Assembly: GCF_002243515.1 (NCBI RefSeq)
Contig: NZ_CP022657.1
Coordinates: 3,249,001-3,313,000 of the forward strand
Length of the DNA: 64,000 nt
Reading direction: 5' to 3'
DNA from: Tumebacillus algifaecis
Lineage (GTDB): Bacteria; Bacillota; Bacilli; Tumebacillales; Tumebacillaceae
A program made the translations under genes and the position numbers. The notes beneath the pieces were generated by a model. That model did not search any database. It had not been told where the DNA came from and saw only the letters and a program-made list of their open reading frames with translations. Shown one piece after another: positions 1 to 7,521 of this stretch (position 1 is its first letter; every line of letters starts with the position of its first letter).

Positions 1-400
1 CAAGCTGGATGTGTTTGATCTGGTCTTGGCGGTCAGATATCCCGAGGGTCTGGCCGAAACTATGCAACACGTCGCGGTCCGCCTCCTTTAAGCGCAGGTT
101 CACTTTGTGTGCAGTGAGCGTCTCCCGCCAAATCTCGCCTGCGGTAACACCCTGTCCTTCACGAAGCTTATGTCCAAGCTCCGCAAAAAATGTCCCGACC
201 GGCCCAGGAATCCGAGTTCCGATTTTCCGACACGCTTCAGAGAGCGGTGTTGCGGTGTACAATATCTCCGTCTCCAGCAATTGCAAGGCGTTGATGAACA
301 ACCGCAGCTGCTTGGAGCGCTCCGCATAACGGCTCGCCATGCGAAACCCAAAGCTTGTCGCGACCAGCAAAATGATGAGGCTCCCGAACAGTTTGATCAT
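1..400 (-). CDS. spoIIIAB: Stage III sporulation protein SpoIIIAB (partial)
   Basis: The gene begins with ATG at 400 and runs off the left edge, so only about 133 codons are present. The start (MIKLFGSLIILLVATSFGF) is a hydrophobic membrane segment, followed by a helical region containing ALQLLETEI and TPLSEACRKIG, which are typical of SpoIIIAB. The family is part of the SpoIIIA-SpoIIQ channel between mother cell and forespore. Its ATG overlaps the spoIIIAA stop codon (ATGA), showing translational coupling in the expected spoIIIA order. No continuous reading frame for it appears in other frames. Confidence 0.9.
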   Translation of the reverse strand, partial: MIKLFGSLIILLVATSFGFRMASRYAERSKQLRLFINALQLLETEILYTATPLSEACRKIGTRIPGPVGTFFAELGHKLREGQGVTAGEIWRETLTAHKVNLRLKEADRDVLHSFGQTLGISDRQDQIKHIQL

Positions 401-1416
401 GTGCGATCACCTCTGGTTTGGATCAGCTCCCCAGTCCGGTCGTAGACGCCTTCGATCGTGCAAGGGCCCTGACGGCGAGAGAGGATGATGTAGCGCGAGA
501 AAGCGCCAAGTTCAAACAATTGCCGAAGCAGCGGACGCGTGCGCACTTCATGCATGCCAAAACCGTGGGCGGTGGTGATCACCGTCACCCCAGCGTGAAT
601 CGCTTCGAGCAGAGCATGTCCGTCTTCAGTGCGTCCGATCTCGTCTGTGACCAGCACCTGTGGGGACATCGAGCGGATCATCATCGCCATTCCTTCCGCC
701 TTCGGGCAGGCATCGAGCACATCGGTGCGCGGGCCGAGATCGTGCTGTGGCGACCCCTGCCAAGAGGCGGCGATCTCAGAGCGCTCATCGACGATCCCGA
801 CCTTTTGACCTGCCACTTTCGGATGCAACACCCCTTGCGAAATCTTGCGGGCCAAGTCGCGAAGCAGTGTCGTCTTGCCACATTGCGGCGGGGAGATCAA
901 CAGCGTGTTGTGCAGGCGATAGGAGGTCGAATCGATGAGCAGTTGACCTACATCGTTCGCGGCGTGCTTGACATCGCGAGCGATGCGGATATTAAAAGCG
1001 GCAATCTCCTTCATCCCCCGCACCAGACCGTTCCCGTCTAGCAAGATGCGCCCGGCGATGCCGACGCGGTGCCCACCTTTGATCGTGATGTAGCCGCGTC
1101 GCAGTTCCTCTTCCAGCGCGTACAACGACGACCCGCTCAGCAGGTTCAAACTCTGTTCCAGATCTTCAGCAGTAAGCGGGTATCCCGCATCGGGTTCCCC
1201 AGTCACTTTTCCTTGTGAAGTAACAAAACAGTCGCGCCCACCATACAAAATTTGAATCGGGCGGCCCAACCGCAACCTGATCTCTTCGATCTGTCCTAGC
1301 ACGTCGATGGGCAGTCCCAAGATCGCCTGCCGGATGCGCACAGGCAGTACACAAGCGATCTGTTCCCGAATCACGGTCAACATGTCGCTTGCTCCCGGCG
1401 TCGTTCGTAAGATCAT
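397..1416 (-). CDS. spoIIIAA: Stage III sporulation protein AA, secretion-type ATPase
   Basis: SpoIIIAA is the cytosolic ATPase thought to power the mother cell-forespore channel. Visible motifs are the Walker A region SPPQCGKTTLLRDLAR and the later VTDEIGR segment of Walker B, within a VirB11/type II secretion ATPase fold. The open frame extends upstream to 1569, but the ATG at 1416 has a good GGGGTGAG ribosome site and gives 339 residues, close to the family length. An alternative start is the ATG ten codons further in. The stop overlaps the spoIIIAB start by 4 nt. Confidence 0.92.
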   Translation of the reverse strand: MILRTTPGASDMLTVIREQIACVLPVRIRQAILGLPIDVLGQIEEIRLRLGRPIQILYGGRDCFVTSQGKVTGEPDAGYPLTAEDLEQSLNLLSGSSLYALEEELRRGYITIKGGHRVGIAGRILLDGNGLVRGMKEIAAFNIRIARDVKHAANDVGQLLIDSTSYRLHNTLLISPPQCGKTTLLRDLARKISQGVLHPKVAGQKVGIVDERSEIAASWQGSPQHDLGPRTDVLDACPKAEGMAMMIRSMSPQVLVTDEIGRTEDGHALLEAIHAGVTVITTAHGFGMHEVRTRPLLRQLFELGAFSRYIILSRRQGPCTIEGVYDRTGELIQTRGDRT

Positions 1417-1571
1417 CGTTTCTCTCACCCCTGTCCTATCGCGTTGATAGTTCATCTCTATGAGCCAAGTTGAAGCGATATACCTGAACGGCATGCAAAT
1501 CTCCCAAAATTTATTCATAGAAAGAGGAGCCAGCGATCCACCCTGCGAGCCACAATCAAAAAAAGGCAAAC

Positions 1572-1606
1572 AAAAAACCCCGGCTGCCTATGGCCAGAGT
1601 TTTTTG
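1572..1606 (-). terminator. Rho-independent terminator after the DUF188 gene
   Basis: On the minus strand an 8-bp stem (ACTCTGGC / GCCGGGGT, with G-U pairs) is followed by TTTTTTG. It lies between the DUF188 gene and spoIIIAA and should separate the two transcripts. Confidence 0.75.
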
Positions 1607-1607
1607 T

Positions 1608-2063
1608 TTACCCGTGATCTGTCGTTGTCATGATGCGGTCGAGCAATTCGGTCAGCGCGCTTTGAAAGCGCTCTTCATCAAGCATCGTCCGCTTCTTTGG
1701 ACCTTTGGTGCGCCCGCCGCCACGACGATGTTTGGCAGCTGCCTCCCGCATTTCGAGGATCAGCGCCATGTCATCGCTCCTGTACTCCTGTCCGGTCGGA
1801 GAGAGCGCATACCCCTGCCGACTCAATACCAGCGCCGACAACCCGATGTCCTGTGTGATCACCACATCGCCTTTCTGCATGCGGTTGGCGATCGCCATAT
1901 CGACCGCTTGGGCACTACCGTCTACGATGAGGCGGTGCTCCGACTGGGTCTCATGGTGAATGTTTGTGACCAGCACCACTTTGATGTTGCGGCGCTTTCC
2001 TTCGTCCAGCGTAGAGCGGACGGCCCCTTTCGGACAGCCGTCACCGTCGATCCAGATCGTCAT
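1608..2063 (-). CDS. YaiI/YqxD family protein (DUF188, UPF0178)
   Basis: This 151-residue protein has the DUF188 signature: it begins MTIWIDGDGCPK, then has VVLVTNIHHE, the GDVVITQDIGLS core, and a basic tail with HRRGGGRTKGPKKR. The fold is PIN-like and nuclease-related by family knowledge, but the cellular role is not established. Its ATG overlaps the stop of the upstream HAD gene (ATGA), so the two are translationally coupled. The length is normal for the family. Confidence 0.9.
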   Translation of the reverse strand: MTIWIDGDGCPKGAVRSTLDEGKRRNIKVVLVTNIHHETQSEHRLIVDGSAQAVDMAIANRMQKGDVVITQDIGLSALVLSRQGYALSPTGQEYRSDDMALILEMREAAAKHRRGGGRTKGPKKRTMLDEERFQSALTELLDRIMTTTDHG

Positions 2064-2830
2064 GATTTGGCCAAGCCTGTCCCACTATCACTTTTGCGAA
2101 CCTCGACGAAGCTTCGAATGATCTGCGGCACATGCAAGATCGACTCCAGCGTGTGGAAGTTGCCGATCACTGGGACGTTGAGGTCCGCATTGTCGAACGC
2201 CCAACCGCCTTTGTCTGGCAGGTGGATCGCATGAATCCCTTCTTCCAGCGCGGGTCGAATGTCATTGCGAGCCGAATTGCCGATCATCCACGTCCGATCA
2301 TGACTCAGGTTGTTGGCGGTGATGATGTTTTGCAAGACGTCCCGGTTCTTATGCTCTGAAATAAAACGGCGATGCGCCGGAAAGATATCTTCCAGACCAG
2401 CCCGCAAAACCTTTGACGTTTGAATCTCATAATCGCCACCTGTGTAGAGATACAACTCATGTCCTTCATTTTTCAAGTTGGTCAGCGTCTCATGGGCGTG
2501 CGGATAGAGTTCGACAGGCCGGACATATACGCCGTAGCCGATCGACAGCAATTCTTTCTCTTCCTTCTCGCTCGGCTTTTTGCCATGCTTGTCACACATC
2601 AGACGATATGTGGAAGCCAGAGATTCCGGAAAACGGTCTTTGCCGAGCCCATATTGGACGATGCCCGAAAGGTCGATGTTGTGCTGCGTCTCCTCGACCA
2701 TCTTGATATCTAGATGGTGATCTCGAAAGAAATCGGCCATCGCAGCGAGAAATTCTTCGCGTGCCTCATTAAAAAAACGATTGCAGTGAATCAGCGTATC
2801 ATCGAGGTCAAACAAAAGATGCTGTTCCAT
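2060..2830 (-). CDS. HAD-superfamily hydrolase
   Basis: Haloacid dehalogenase-type phosphohydrolase of 256 residues. Motif I is LLFDLDDTLIH (nucleophile Asp, then DxT), motif II lies around YLYTGGDYEIQ, and motif III/IV is MIGNSARNDIRPA. The start at 2830 is set by AAAGGAGG; the longer open frame to 2893 lacks a ribosome site. The phosphorylated substrate cannot be told from sequence. It is co-translated with the DUF188 gene downstream through a 4-nt overlap. Confidence 0.88.
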   Translation of the reverse strand: MEQHLLFDLDDTLIHCNRFFNEAREEFLAAMADFFRDHHLDIKMVEETQHNIDLSGIVQYGLGKDRFPESLASTYRLMCDKHGKKPSEKEEKELLSIGYGVYVRPVELYPHAHETLTNLKNEGHELYLYTGGDYEIQTSKVLRAGLEDIFPAHRRFISEHKNRDVLQNIITANNLSHDRTWMIGNSARNDIRPALEEGIHAIHLPDKGGWAFDNADLNVPVIGNFHTLESILHVPQIIRSFVEVRKSDSGTGLAKS

Positions 2831-2908
2831 GCTGCGTCCCTCCTTTCGATAGGTTCTATCATTATAATGAAAATCTTCTATCGCTGTCCACAATGCTTGT
2901 TTAGAAAC

Positions 2909-2938
2909 AAAAAAACCGACGAACCAGAAGGTCGCCGG
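2909..2938 (-). terminator. Rho-independent terminator
   Basis: Minus-strand hairpin (CCGGCGACC ... GGTTCGTCGG) followed by seven Ts. It ends the transcript of the small membrane protein gene at 2967-3227. Confidence 0.75.
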
Positions 2939-2966
2939 AGGATAAGACCGTGGACCCGCCGCCCAA

Positions 2967-3227
2967 TCAAGCCGGCAACGGATTGATGATCATGTAAGCG
3001 ATCCAAAACGCAACCGCAACCGCCGCACCCACTAGCGCCCACAGCATCATGCCGCGTCCGTAGCGGGAAAACAGGCCCGTTAAAAAACCCATCGTCCACG
3101 GAGCTGGCGTGTTCGGATAGGCTGCATGATATTCTTCTTCAATATCGGTATACTGCTTATGCATATTTTCTTCAAATTTATCATCAAATTGCTTTCGTTC
3201 CTGCCGCTTTTGATCTTCATGGTTCAT
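2967..3227 (-). CDS. Small single-pass membrane protein, unknown function
   Basis: An 86-residue protein with a highly charged N-terminal half (many Lys, Glu and Asp, residues 1-35) and one hydrophobic segment near residues 60-80 (LVGAAVAVAFWIAYMII). I do not recognise the family. It has its own terminator downstream and looks monocistronic. The N-terminus is probably cytosolic. Confidence 0.7.
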   Translation of the reverse strand: MNHEDQKRQERKQFDDKFEENMHKQYTDIEEEYHAAYPNTPAPWTMGFLTGLFSRYGRGMMLWALVGAAVAVAFWIAYMIINPLPA

Positions 3228-3315
3228 CTGTTGATTCCCCTCCTTTTGTCATAGCGTTCGCCCTTTCTCCCGTTTTCATTCCCATGCGGCCGATCCGATT
3301 TCAGCCCAAACATTC

Positions 3316-3349
3316 AAAAAGGCCATCCTCAGTTCTCACTAGGATGACC
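3316..3349 (-). terminator. Rho-independent terminator
   Basis: Minus-strand stem GGTCATCCT / AGGATGGCC with an 11-nt loop and TTTTTGA, just downstream of the oxygenase-like gene. Confidence 0.85.
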
Positions 3350-3365
3350 TCTCTGCGCTCTATTA

Positions 3366-4118
3366 TTATTTTGCCATCATCTCATCGTAAAGCTCATCGT
3401 AAAAACGCGCTTCGGACAAGGCGATGGTGCGCCCTGCCGTGTAAATCGTTTGCAACTCTGCTGGTGTGCTGAAATCGAGTAGCACATCTTTGCAAAGTTG
3501 ATAATGACGCGGTTCATGCGTATCGGCGTGCGCCATCCAGAAACCGACGTTGAGACGTCGTTCACGGTTGTAGTTCTCATGGCGCAACCCTTGCCCGATC
3601 TCGCCCATCACTAGACCTGCAAAAAGTTCCGAACCAAGGCCGACCGCTGCCATCGCTTCCAGCGTGGAGGCAGTTTTCAAAAACGAAAGGAACGATTCGA
3701 CCGCTTTCTTCGCAGCGCCTCCGACCGGAGCGTCCGGCACATGTTCATCGCTGATGCTCACATCTGGTGCAGCACCTTCTAAAAACGTGCGGTACATCTT
3801 CGAATGGTAGCCTTTCGGATTGCCACGCCCCGCTTCGTCCCACAGGTTGTCAACAAGCGGCACCCACCAGCGGTCGAGCGGCTCAACCGCTGCCACCGCC
3901 GCGCCCAGCACCCGCGGGAAGTTACGACTGTAGAAACTGTATTGCAAAGCAAACTCGCGAATCTGCGCCGCTGTAAAACTACCGTTTAGCAAAGCTTGCA
4001 GAAAACGCCCGTTAAGGATGTTTTCCTCCACCTCTGCCATCACAGCCCGTTCCACTTCTGCGTACGTCTGAAACACAAGAGATTCTTGATGCGTCGTGTC
4101 TAGCTTCGTTTGTGACAT
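3366..4118 (-). CDS. Heme-oxygenase-like (TENA/PqqC/CADD-type) iron-containing redox enzyme
   Basis: All-helical protein of 250 residues in the TENA/THI-4-PqqC superfamily, closest in appearance to the iron-containing redox group that includes CADD and UndA. Putative metal-ligand segments are NLWDEAGRGNPKGYH and the histidine-rich HADTHEPRHYQL near the C-terminus. The start at 4118 follows AAGAAGGG; the in-frame start at 4139 has no ribosome site. It follows a SAM methyltransferase gene by 31 nt, so the two may act on one pathway. The substrate is unknown, and the ligand set is inferred from position rather than exact motif identity. Confidence 0.75.
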   Translation of the reverse strand: MSQTKLDTTHQESLVFQTYAEVERAVMAEVEENILNGRFLQALLNGSFTAAQIREFALQYSFYSRNFPRVLGAAVAAVEPLDRWWVPLVDNLWDEAGRGNPKGYHSKMYRTFLEGAAPDVSISDEHVPDAPVGGAAKKAVESFLSFLKTASTLEAMAAVGLGSELFAGLVMGEIGQGLRHENYNRERRLNVGFWMAHADTHEPRHYQLCKDVLLDFSTPAELQTIYTAGRTIALSEARFYDELYDEMMAK

Positions 4119-4149
4119 TGCCAAAAGCCCTTCTTTCAAATCGGTAATA

Positions 4150-4893
4150 TTAAGATTTCAATCGTTTTTTTGCCCGGTAGACCCGGTATCCCAAGCGGTG
4201 CTTAAACGTTTCGGTCACCTCTTGGTGTCGGTGCCAGATCGCGTACACCTGCGGATCGATTCCATCTGAAAGATTGAATTCGGGGAGAGCGCCTGAGCTC
4301 GATTCGTCAGAAGGCAGTGCCGACGCGACTGTGCCGCCTTTCACCACCTCTGCCCCTGCAAACCCAGCCTTTTGCAGACGAGCGATCCATTCCGCTTCGG
4401 TCGGGACCTGTTTCGTTCCGTATACGCCTTGTAATTCCTGCACTTCCTTGACCGACAGAGGACGCTCCGCCGTCATCTCCAAATCGAGTAAAATGCCGCC
4501 AGGGCGCAACACACGAGTATATTCCCGCAGTGACTTGGCGAGATCTGTAAACACGGTTACCGATTCGACCAGCACCAGATCGAACTTGCCGGCGGCAAAC
4601 GGTAGGGCATTCGCATCGCCTTTCAGCAATTTGACAGGCAGATCTTCTTTTTGAAACCTCATCTTCGCTTTTTCAAGCATCAACGGATGCATATCGACAG
4701 CGGTCACCTGACATCCGTAAGTCCGCGCCAAAAACGCCGAAGTCTGCCCTGTGCCACACCCCACATCGAGCACTCGGGTGCGCGCTGTCAGCTTTTCACC
4801 GGACAACACCTGCTCCGTTAACGCGATACCGCCCGGATGCGCTCCGCCGATCCCAAACAACGCCAACAGATCCTGATAGCTAAATTCCCCCAT
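4150..4893 (-). CDS. Class I SAM-dependent methyltransferase
   Basis: Rossmann-fold methyltransferase of 247 residues with motif I VLDVGCGTGQTS, the acidic motif II VTAVDMHP and a motif IV region DLVLVESVTVF. The methyl acceptor is unknown. I chose the ATG at 4893 (MGEFSYQDLL), which has GGAG 8 nt upstream. The open frame continues far upstream through ogt in another frame and that extension is not credible. It lies 92 nt after ogt and 31 nt before the oxygenase-like gene. Confidence 0.85.
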   Translation of the reverse strand: MGEFSYQDLLALFGIGGAHPGGIALTEQVLSGEKLTARTRVLDVGCGTGQTSAFLARTYGCQVTAVDMHPLMLEKAKMRFQKEDLPVKLLKGDANALPFAAGKFDLVLVESVTVFTDLAKSLREYTRVLRPGGILLDLEMTAERPLSVKEVQELQGVYGTKQVPTEAEWIARLQKAGFAGAEVVKGGTVASALPSDESSSGALPEFNLSDGIDPQVYAIWHRHQEVTETFKHRLGYRVYRAKKRLKS

Positions 4894-4985
4894 GCCACAC
4901 GCTCCATTCCCGATTACCATCGTGATGTTCCATGGAGTCATTGTATGTCGAGGAATCGATCCATCTGTTGCGAGACGCACAAAAT

Positions 4986-5477
4986 TTATTGAGGCAAGGC
5001 GTTCTCTAGCTGCAACAGGATGGTCTTGATGTCGGTGCGCGGCCCTGCGTAGCCGACGAGAGCGCCTGTTTTTCCAATCACGCGATGACAGGGGATCAAG
5101 ATCGGCAATGGATTGTTGCGATTGGCCTGACCGATGGCGCGCGGTGCTTTGGGCTTGCCGACCGCCTCGGCGATCTGTCCGTAACTGCGCACTTCCCCGT
5201 AAGGAATATCGCACAGCGCGGCCCAGACCTGTTTGCGAAACGGCGTGCCATGCATGGAGAGCGGCAGGTCGAATGCGCGTCTCTCGCCTCGAAAATACTC
5301 GTTGAGTTGGCATACAGCTTGCGCGCATAGCTGTGGATCATGCGTAACTGTACCCCATTCTGCACAGAACGCTGCCCAATCCGCTTCACTCAGCGCAACT
5401 TTGCGCACACCCGCTTCGTCAAGCGCCACAAAGATCTCGCCAAACGGCGTGGAAACGGTGTCATACCCGATCTTCAT
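4986..5477 (-). CDS. ogt: Methylated-DNA--[protein]-cysteine S-methyltransferase
   Basis: Suicidal repair protein that moves alkyl groups from O6-alkylguanine to its own cysteine. The active-site motif IPCHRV places the acceptor at Cys130, with the helix-turn-helix region YGQIAEAVGKPKAPRAIGQA before it. At 163 residues it has the family's usual size. It lies 7 nt downstream of a small membrane-protein gene and an XRE regulator, and the operon is preceded by a LexA-type box, suggesting SOS or damage induction. Cytosolic. Confidence 0.95.
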   Translation of the reverse strand: MKIGYDTVSTPFGEIFVALDEAGVRKVALSEADWAAFCAEWGTVTHDPQLCAQAVCQLNEYFRGERRAFDLPLSMHGTPFRKQVWAALCDIPYGEVRSYGQIAEAVGKPKAPRAIGQANRNNPLPILIPCHRVIGKTGALVGYAGPRTDIKTILLQLENALPQ

Positions 5478-5484
5478 CTCCCGC

Positions 5485-5727
5485 TCACCCTCGCTTTTTT
5501 CGAAATGTGCTGGTCAAAAAATAGATGGTAAACGGAAGAGATATTCCGACCAACACCATCGCGCCCGCATAGGCGAGCCACTCCTGATGCAGTTCAGCAT
5601 AACGATACGCCTCTTGCCCCTGCACGAGAAAGATTCGCCATTCCACATCTTTATACAATCGGTATAGCACGACAAGCACCGTCAGCTCCGCGAGCAACGC
5701 GATGCTCCAAAACAATCGCTTCTTCAA
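5485..5727 (-). CDS. Small two-helix membrane protein
   Basis: An 80-residue protein with hydrophobic segments at about residues 6-24 (LFWSIALLAELTVLVVLY) and 50-70 (WLAYAGAMVLVGISLPFTIY), ending FRKKRG. The family is not recognised. It sits between the XRE regulator and ogt with gaps of only 7 nt on each side, so it is part of the same transcript. Confidence 0.75.
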   Translation of the reverse strand: MKKRLFWSIALLAELTVLVVLYRLYKDVEWRIFLVQGQEAYRYAELHQEWLAYAGAMVLVGISLPFTIYFLTSTFRKKRG

Positions 5728-5734
5728 AGCCGAA

Positions 5735-6106
5735 TCATCCTTCCGACCCGTTTTTCATCGCCCGCAGGTATTCGACGATCGCCTCCATCATCTCGGCATC
5801 GTTCAACTCGTGCAGATCGCGCTTGGGAGCGCCATATTTTGCGATGATCGTCTCCCGCACATAGCCGCTCAAATCATCCGGTATGTAGTCGGTCAACCGC
5901 TTTTCCTCCACGCCGAAAAAGTAGTCAACCGAACAGCCCAGCACCTCAGCCATCCCGGCGATCACCTGCATCGAAGGGTTCTTTTTCACACCGCGCTCCA
6001 ACTCGCTGATATAGTTTGCCGACACGCCGATGCACAAAGCCAACTGCGCACCTGTGATTCCCTTGCTCTGGCGCGCTCGACGAATGCGCTCTCCCAGCTC
6101 TGACAT
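5735..6106 (-). CDS. XRE-family transcriptional regulator
   Basis: 123 residues. The N-terminal helix-turn-helix spans about residues 4-64 (IRRARQSKGITGAQLALCIG, then NYISELERG), as in Cro/C1-type regulators. The C-terminal half is acidic and may serve dimerisation. It is the first gene of the operon with the small membrane protein and ogt. A palindromic LexA-type box lies 16 nt upstream of its start, and an inverted repeat at 6232-6257 could be its own operator. Confidence 0.88.
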   Translation of the reverse strand: MSELGERIRRARQSKGITGAQLALCIGVSANYISELERGVKKNPSMQVIAGMAEVLGCSVDYFFGVEEKRLTDYIPDDLSGYVRETIIAKYGAPKRDLHELNDAEMMEAIVEYLRAMKNGSEG

Positions 6107-6121
6107 GTCTCACCACACCCC

Positions 6122-6135
6122 CGAACAAACGTTCT
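6122..6135. promoter_or_regulatory. LexA/DinR-type SOS box upstream of the XRE-ogt operon
   Basis: CGAACAAACGTTCT contains the perfect core GAAC-N4-GTTC, matching the Gram-positive LexA consensus except for the final base. It lies between 16 and 29 nt upstream of the XRE start, where bound LexA would block transcription of the XRE-membrane protein-ogt operon. Confidence 0.6.
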
Positions 6136-6231
6136 CACAAAAAACATACCTACACGGCAAAAAAGAGCGCCTACGCGAGCTAACAAAGCCTCTCACGCCC
6201 CCTTCCACCCCTCACCCTTTCGACTCACACT

Positions 6232-6257
6232 ATAGTTTCAATCTATAATCAAACTAT
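6232..6257. promoter_or_regulatory. Inverted repeat in the divergent promoter region
   Basis: ATAGTTT and AAACTAT flank a 12-bp spacer that contains TATAAT (6244-6249), a plausible -10 for the plus-strand gene at 6321. The repeat may be an operator for the neighbouring XRE protein. No strong -35 was seen. Confidence 0.4.
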
Positions 6258-6320
6258 CAGAAACACCCTCTGCGGCACTCATTATACCAAGTGAACCCCA
6301 TTCCTGCTAGGAGGTATCTT

Positions 6321-6626
6321 ATGATGGAATCTCTGATCCTGATTCGCTGGCCCAACGAAGAAACGGGCGACCACTTCCGCATTCCCGGCTGTCTGGTCGC
6401 ACCGAACACTGCGCTCGCCATCTTTGACGGGCACGTCGAAGTTCATCTCGTCGAAGCGACGGCCGACCCCAACGAATACGAACTGCGCTATGCGTCCAAT
6501 CCGCTTTTTTACGTTGGCCGTGACCTCCCGACCATCTTCTACGATTTGCGGCATCTCACCTTAGCTGAGCTGGCCGGCAAATATACGCACAGCGACTTCT
6601 ATTCGCCCCATCTCCCGCTCCTCTAG
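6321..6626 (+). CDS. Conserved-looking protein of unknown function
   Basis: 101 residues, beginning MMESLILIRWPNEETG. The start at 6321 is chosen because AGGAGG lies 8 nt upstream; the earlier ATG at 6291 has none. The composition is mixed, with no membrane segment and no motif I recognise. It converges with the NUDIX gene, and the two share the palindromic CTAG as stop codons on opposite strands. Confidence 0.7.
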   Translation: MMESLILIRWPNEETGDHFRIPGCLVAPNTALAIFDGHVEVHLVEATADPNEYELRYASNPLFYVGRDLPTIFYDLRHLTLAELAGKYTHSDFYSPHLPLL

Positions 6627-7012
6627 GTCACGTCGAGCAGCCTCGCCACCAACGGCCAGTCGGCAGGTGCCATTTCCAAACTCCTCAGTTCAGAAGGAAG
6701 CACCCAGCGCACATCTTGCACATCCAGCAGTCGCAGTTCCCCATGTAGGTATCTACAGCGATAGCCGATCAGCACGATGTGGCGATCTTCATAGGTATGA
6801 GACACCACATCCAGTACGTCCGCCACGCTGATCTCAATGCCTAACTCCTCAGCGATCTCCCGCTTCAGCCCCGCTCGCGGCTCTTCGCCCCACTCTAGCT
6901 TTCCGCCGGGAAATTCCCATTTTAGACCCATATGGCGGTCCGGCTTGCGCTGTGCAACCAGCACTTTCCCGTCCTGCTCGATCACTGCCGCTGTGACGAC
7001 AAATTGCTTCAT
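6623..7012 (-). CDS. NUDIX hydrolase, MutT-like (d)NTP pyrophosphatase
   Basis: 129 residues. The NUDIX box is complete, from GGKLEWGEEPRAG through LKREIAEELGI. The small size and the N-terminus (MKQFVVTAAVIEQDGKVLVA) match the MutT/8-oxo-dGTP diphosphatase group that removes oxidised nucleotides, although the substrate cannot be fixed from sequence. Its ATG overlaps the stop of the upstream gene (ATGA), indicating coupled translation. Confidence 0.9.
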   Translation of the reverse strand: MKQFVVTAAVIEQDGKVLVAQRKPDRHMGLKWEFPGGKLEWGEEPRAGLKREIAEELGIEISVADVLDVVSHTYEDRHIVLIGYRCRYLHGELRLLDVQDVRWVLPSELRSLEMAPADWPLVARLLDVT

Positions 7013-7392
7013 ACCCGTTCGAGTGGCAATCGAGTCAGCGTCAAAGTAAACGCGCCGCTTTCCAGCGTCACCTTTTGTTCATGCAAATCCACTTCCACAT
7101 CCTGCGGATCGATCGGCAATGTGACCACGCTCGGCTCTTCCGCTTCCAGCACCCCGCTCATCTCCTGAAACAGAAATTCGAGCGCCACTTCCGTTTCCAG
7201 CTCAGACATCACAATATCACAAAGATCGAACTGGCCGTTAAATTGAGCCAGCACCAGATCGGTCACACTCTCCCCACGCTCCACCTGCATCTCAAGCCGA
7301 ACTGATACTTTCTCATCGGCAAACATCGTCTCCAAGATCTGTACCAGATCATCCAGCCCGCTCAGCGGTTCAAACATTTCAAGCGATTCCAT
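7009..7392 (-). CDS. Acidic protein of unknown function
   Basis: 127 residues from the ATG at 7392, which follows CGGAGG at an 8-nt spacing. It is rich in Glu, Leu and Val and has no membrane segment. Its stop overlaps the start of the MutT-like gene by 4 nt. I do not recognise the family; co-translation suggests a role with the NUDIX enzyme, but that is inference. Confidence 0.7.
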   Translation of the reverse strand: MESLEMFEPLSGLDDLVQILETMFADEKVSVRLEMQVERGESVTDLVLAQFNGQFDLCDIVMSELETEVALEFLFQEMSGVLEAEEPSVVTLPIDPQDVEVDLHEQKVTLESGAFTLTLTRLPLERV

Positions 7393-7441
7393 CAGCGATT
7401 CCTCCGTTCTGTCTCTAAATTTTATCATTAGTGTCTGTAGT

Positions 7442-7469
7442 TTGTCGAAAGTGAGTCCCTGTTTATGCT
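7442..7469 (+). promoter_or_regulatory. Probable sigma-A promoter of the selenoprotein gene
   Basis: TTGTCG (7442-7447), a 16-nt spacer and TATGCT (7464-7469), about 50 nt upstream of the start codon. Confidence 0.5.
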
Positions 7470-7521
7470 AAACTAACTGCGTAAGACACTATCACTCACT
7501 CAGTAAAGGGGGAAATACAAC

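Noticed and set aside
4894-5328. Upstream extension of the methyltransferase frame
   Set aside because: It crosses ogt in another frame and shows no domain; the start at 4893 has a ribosome site.
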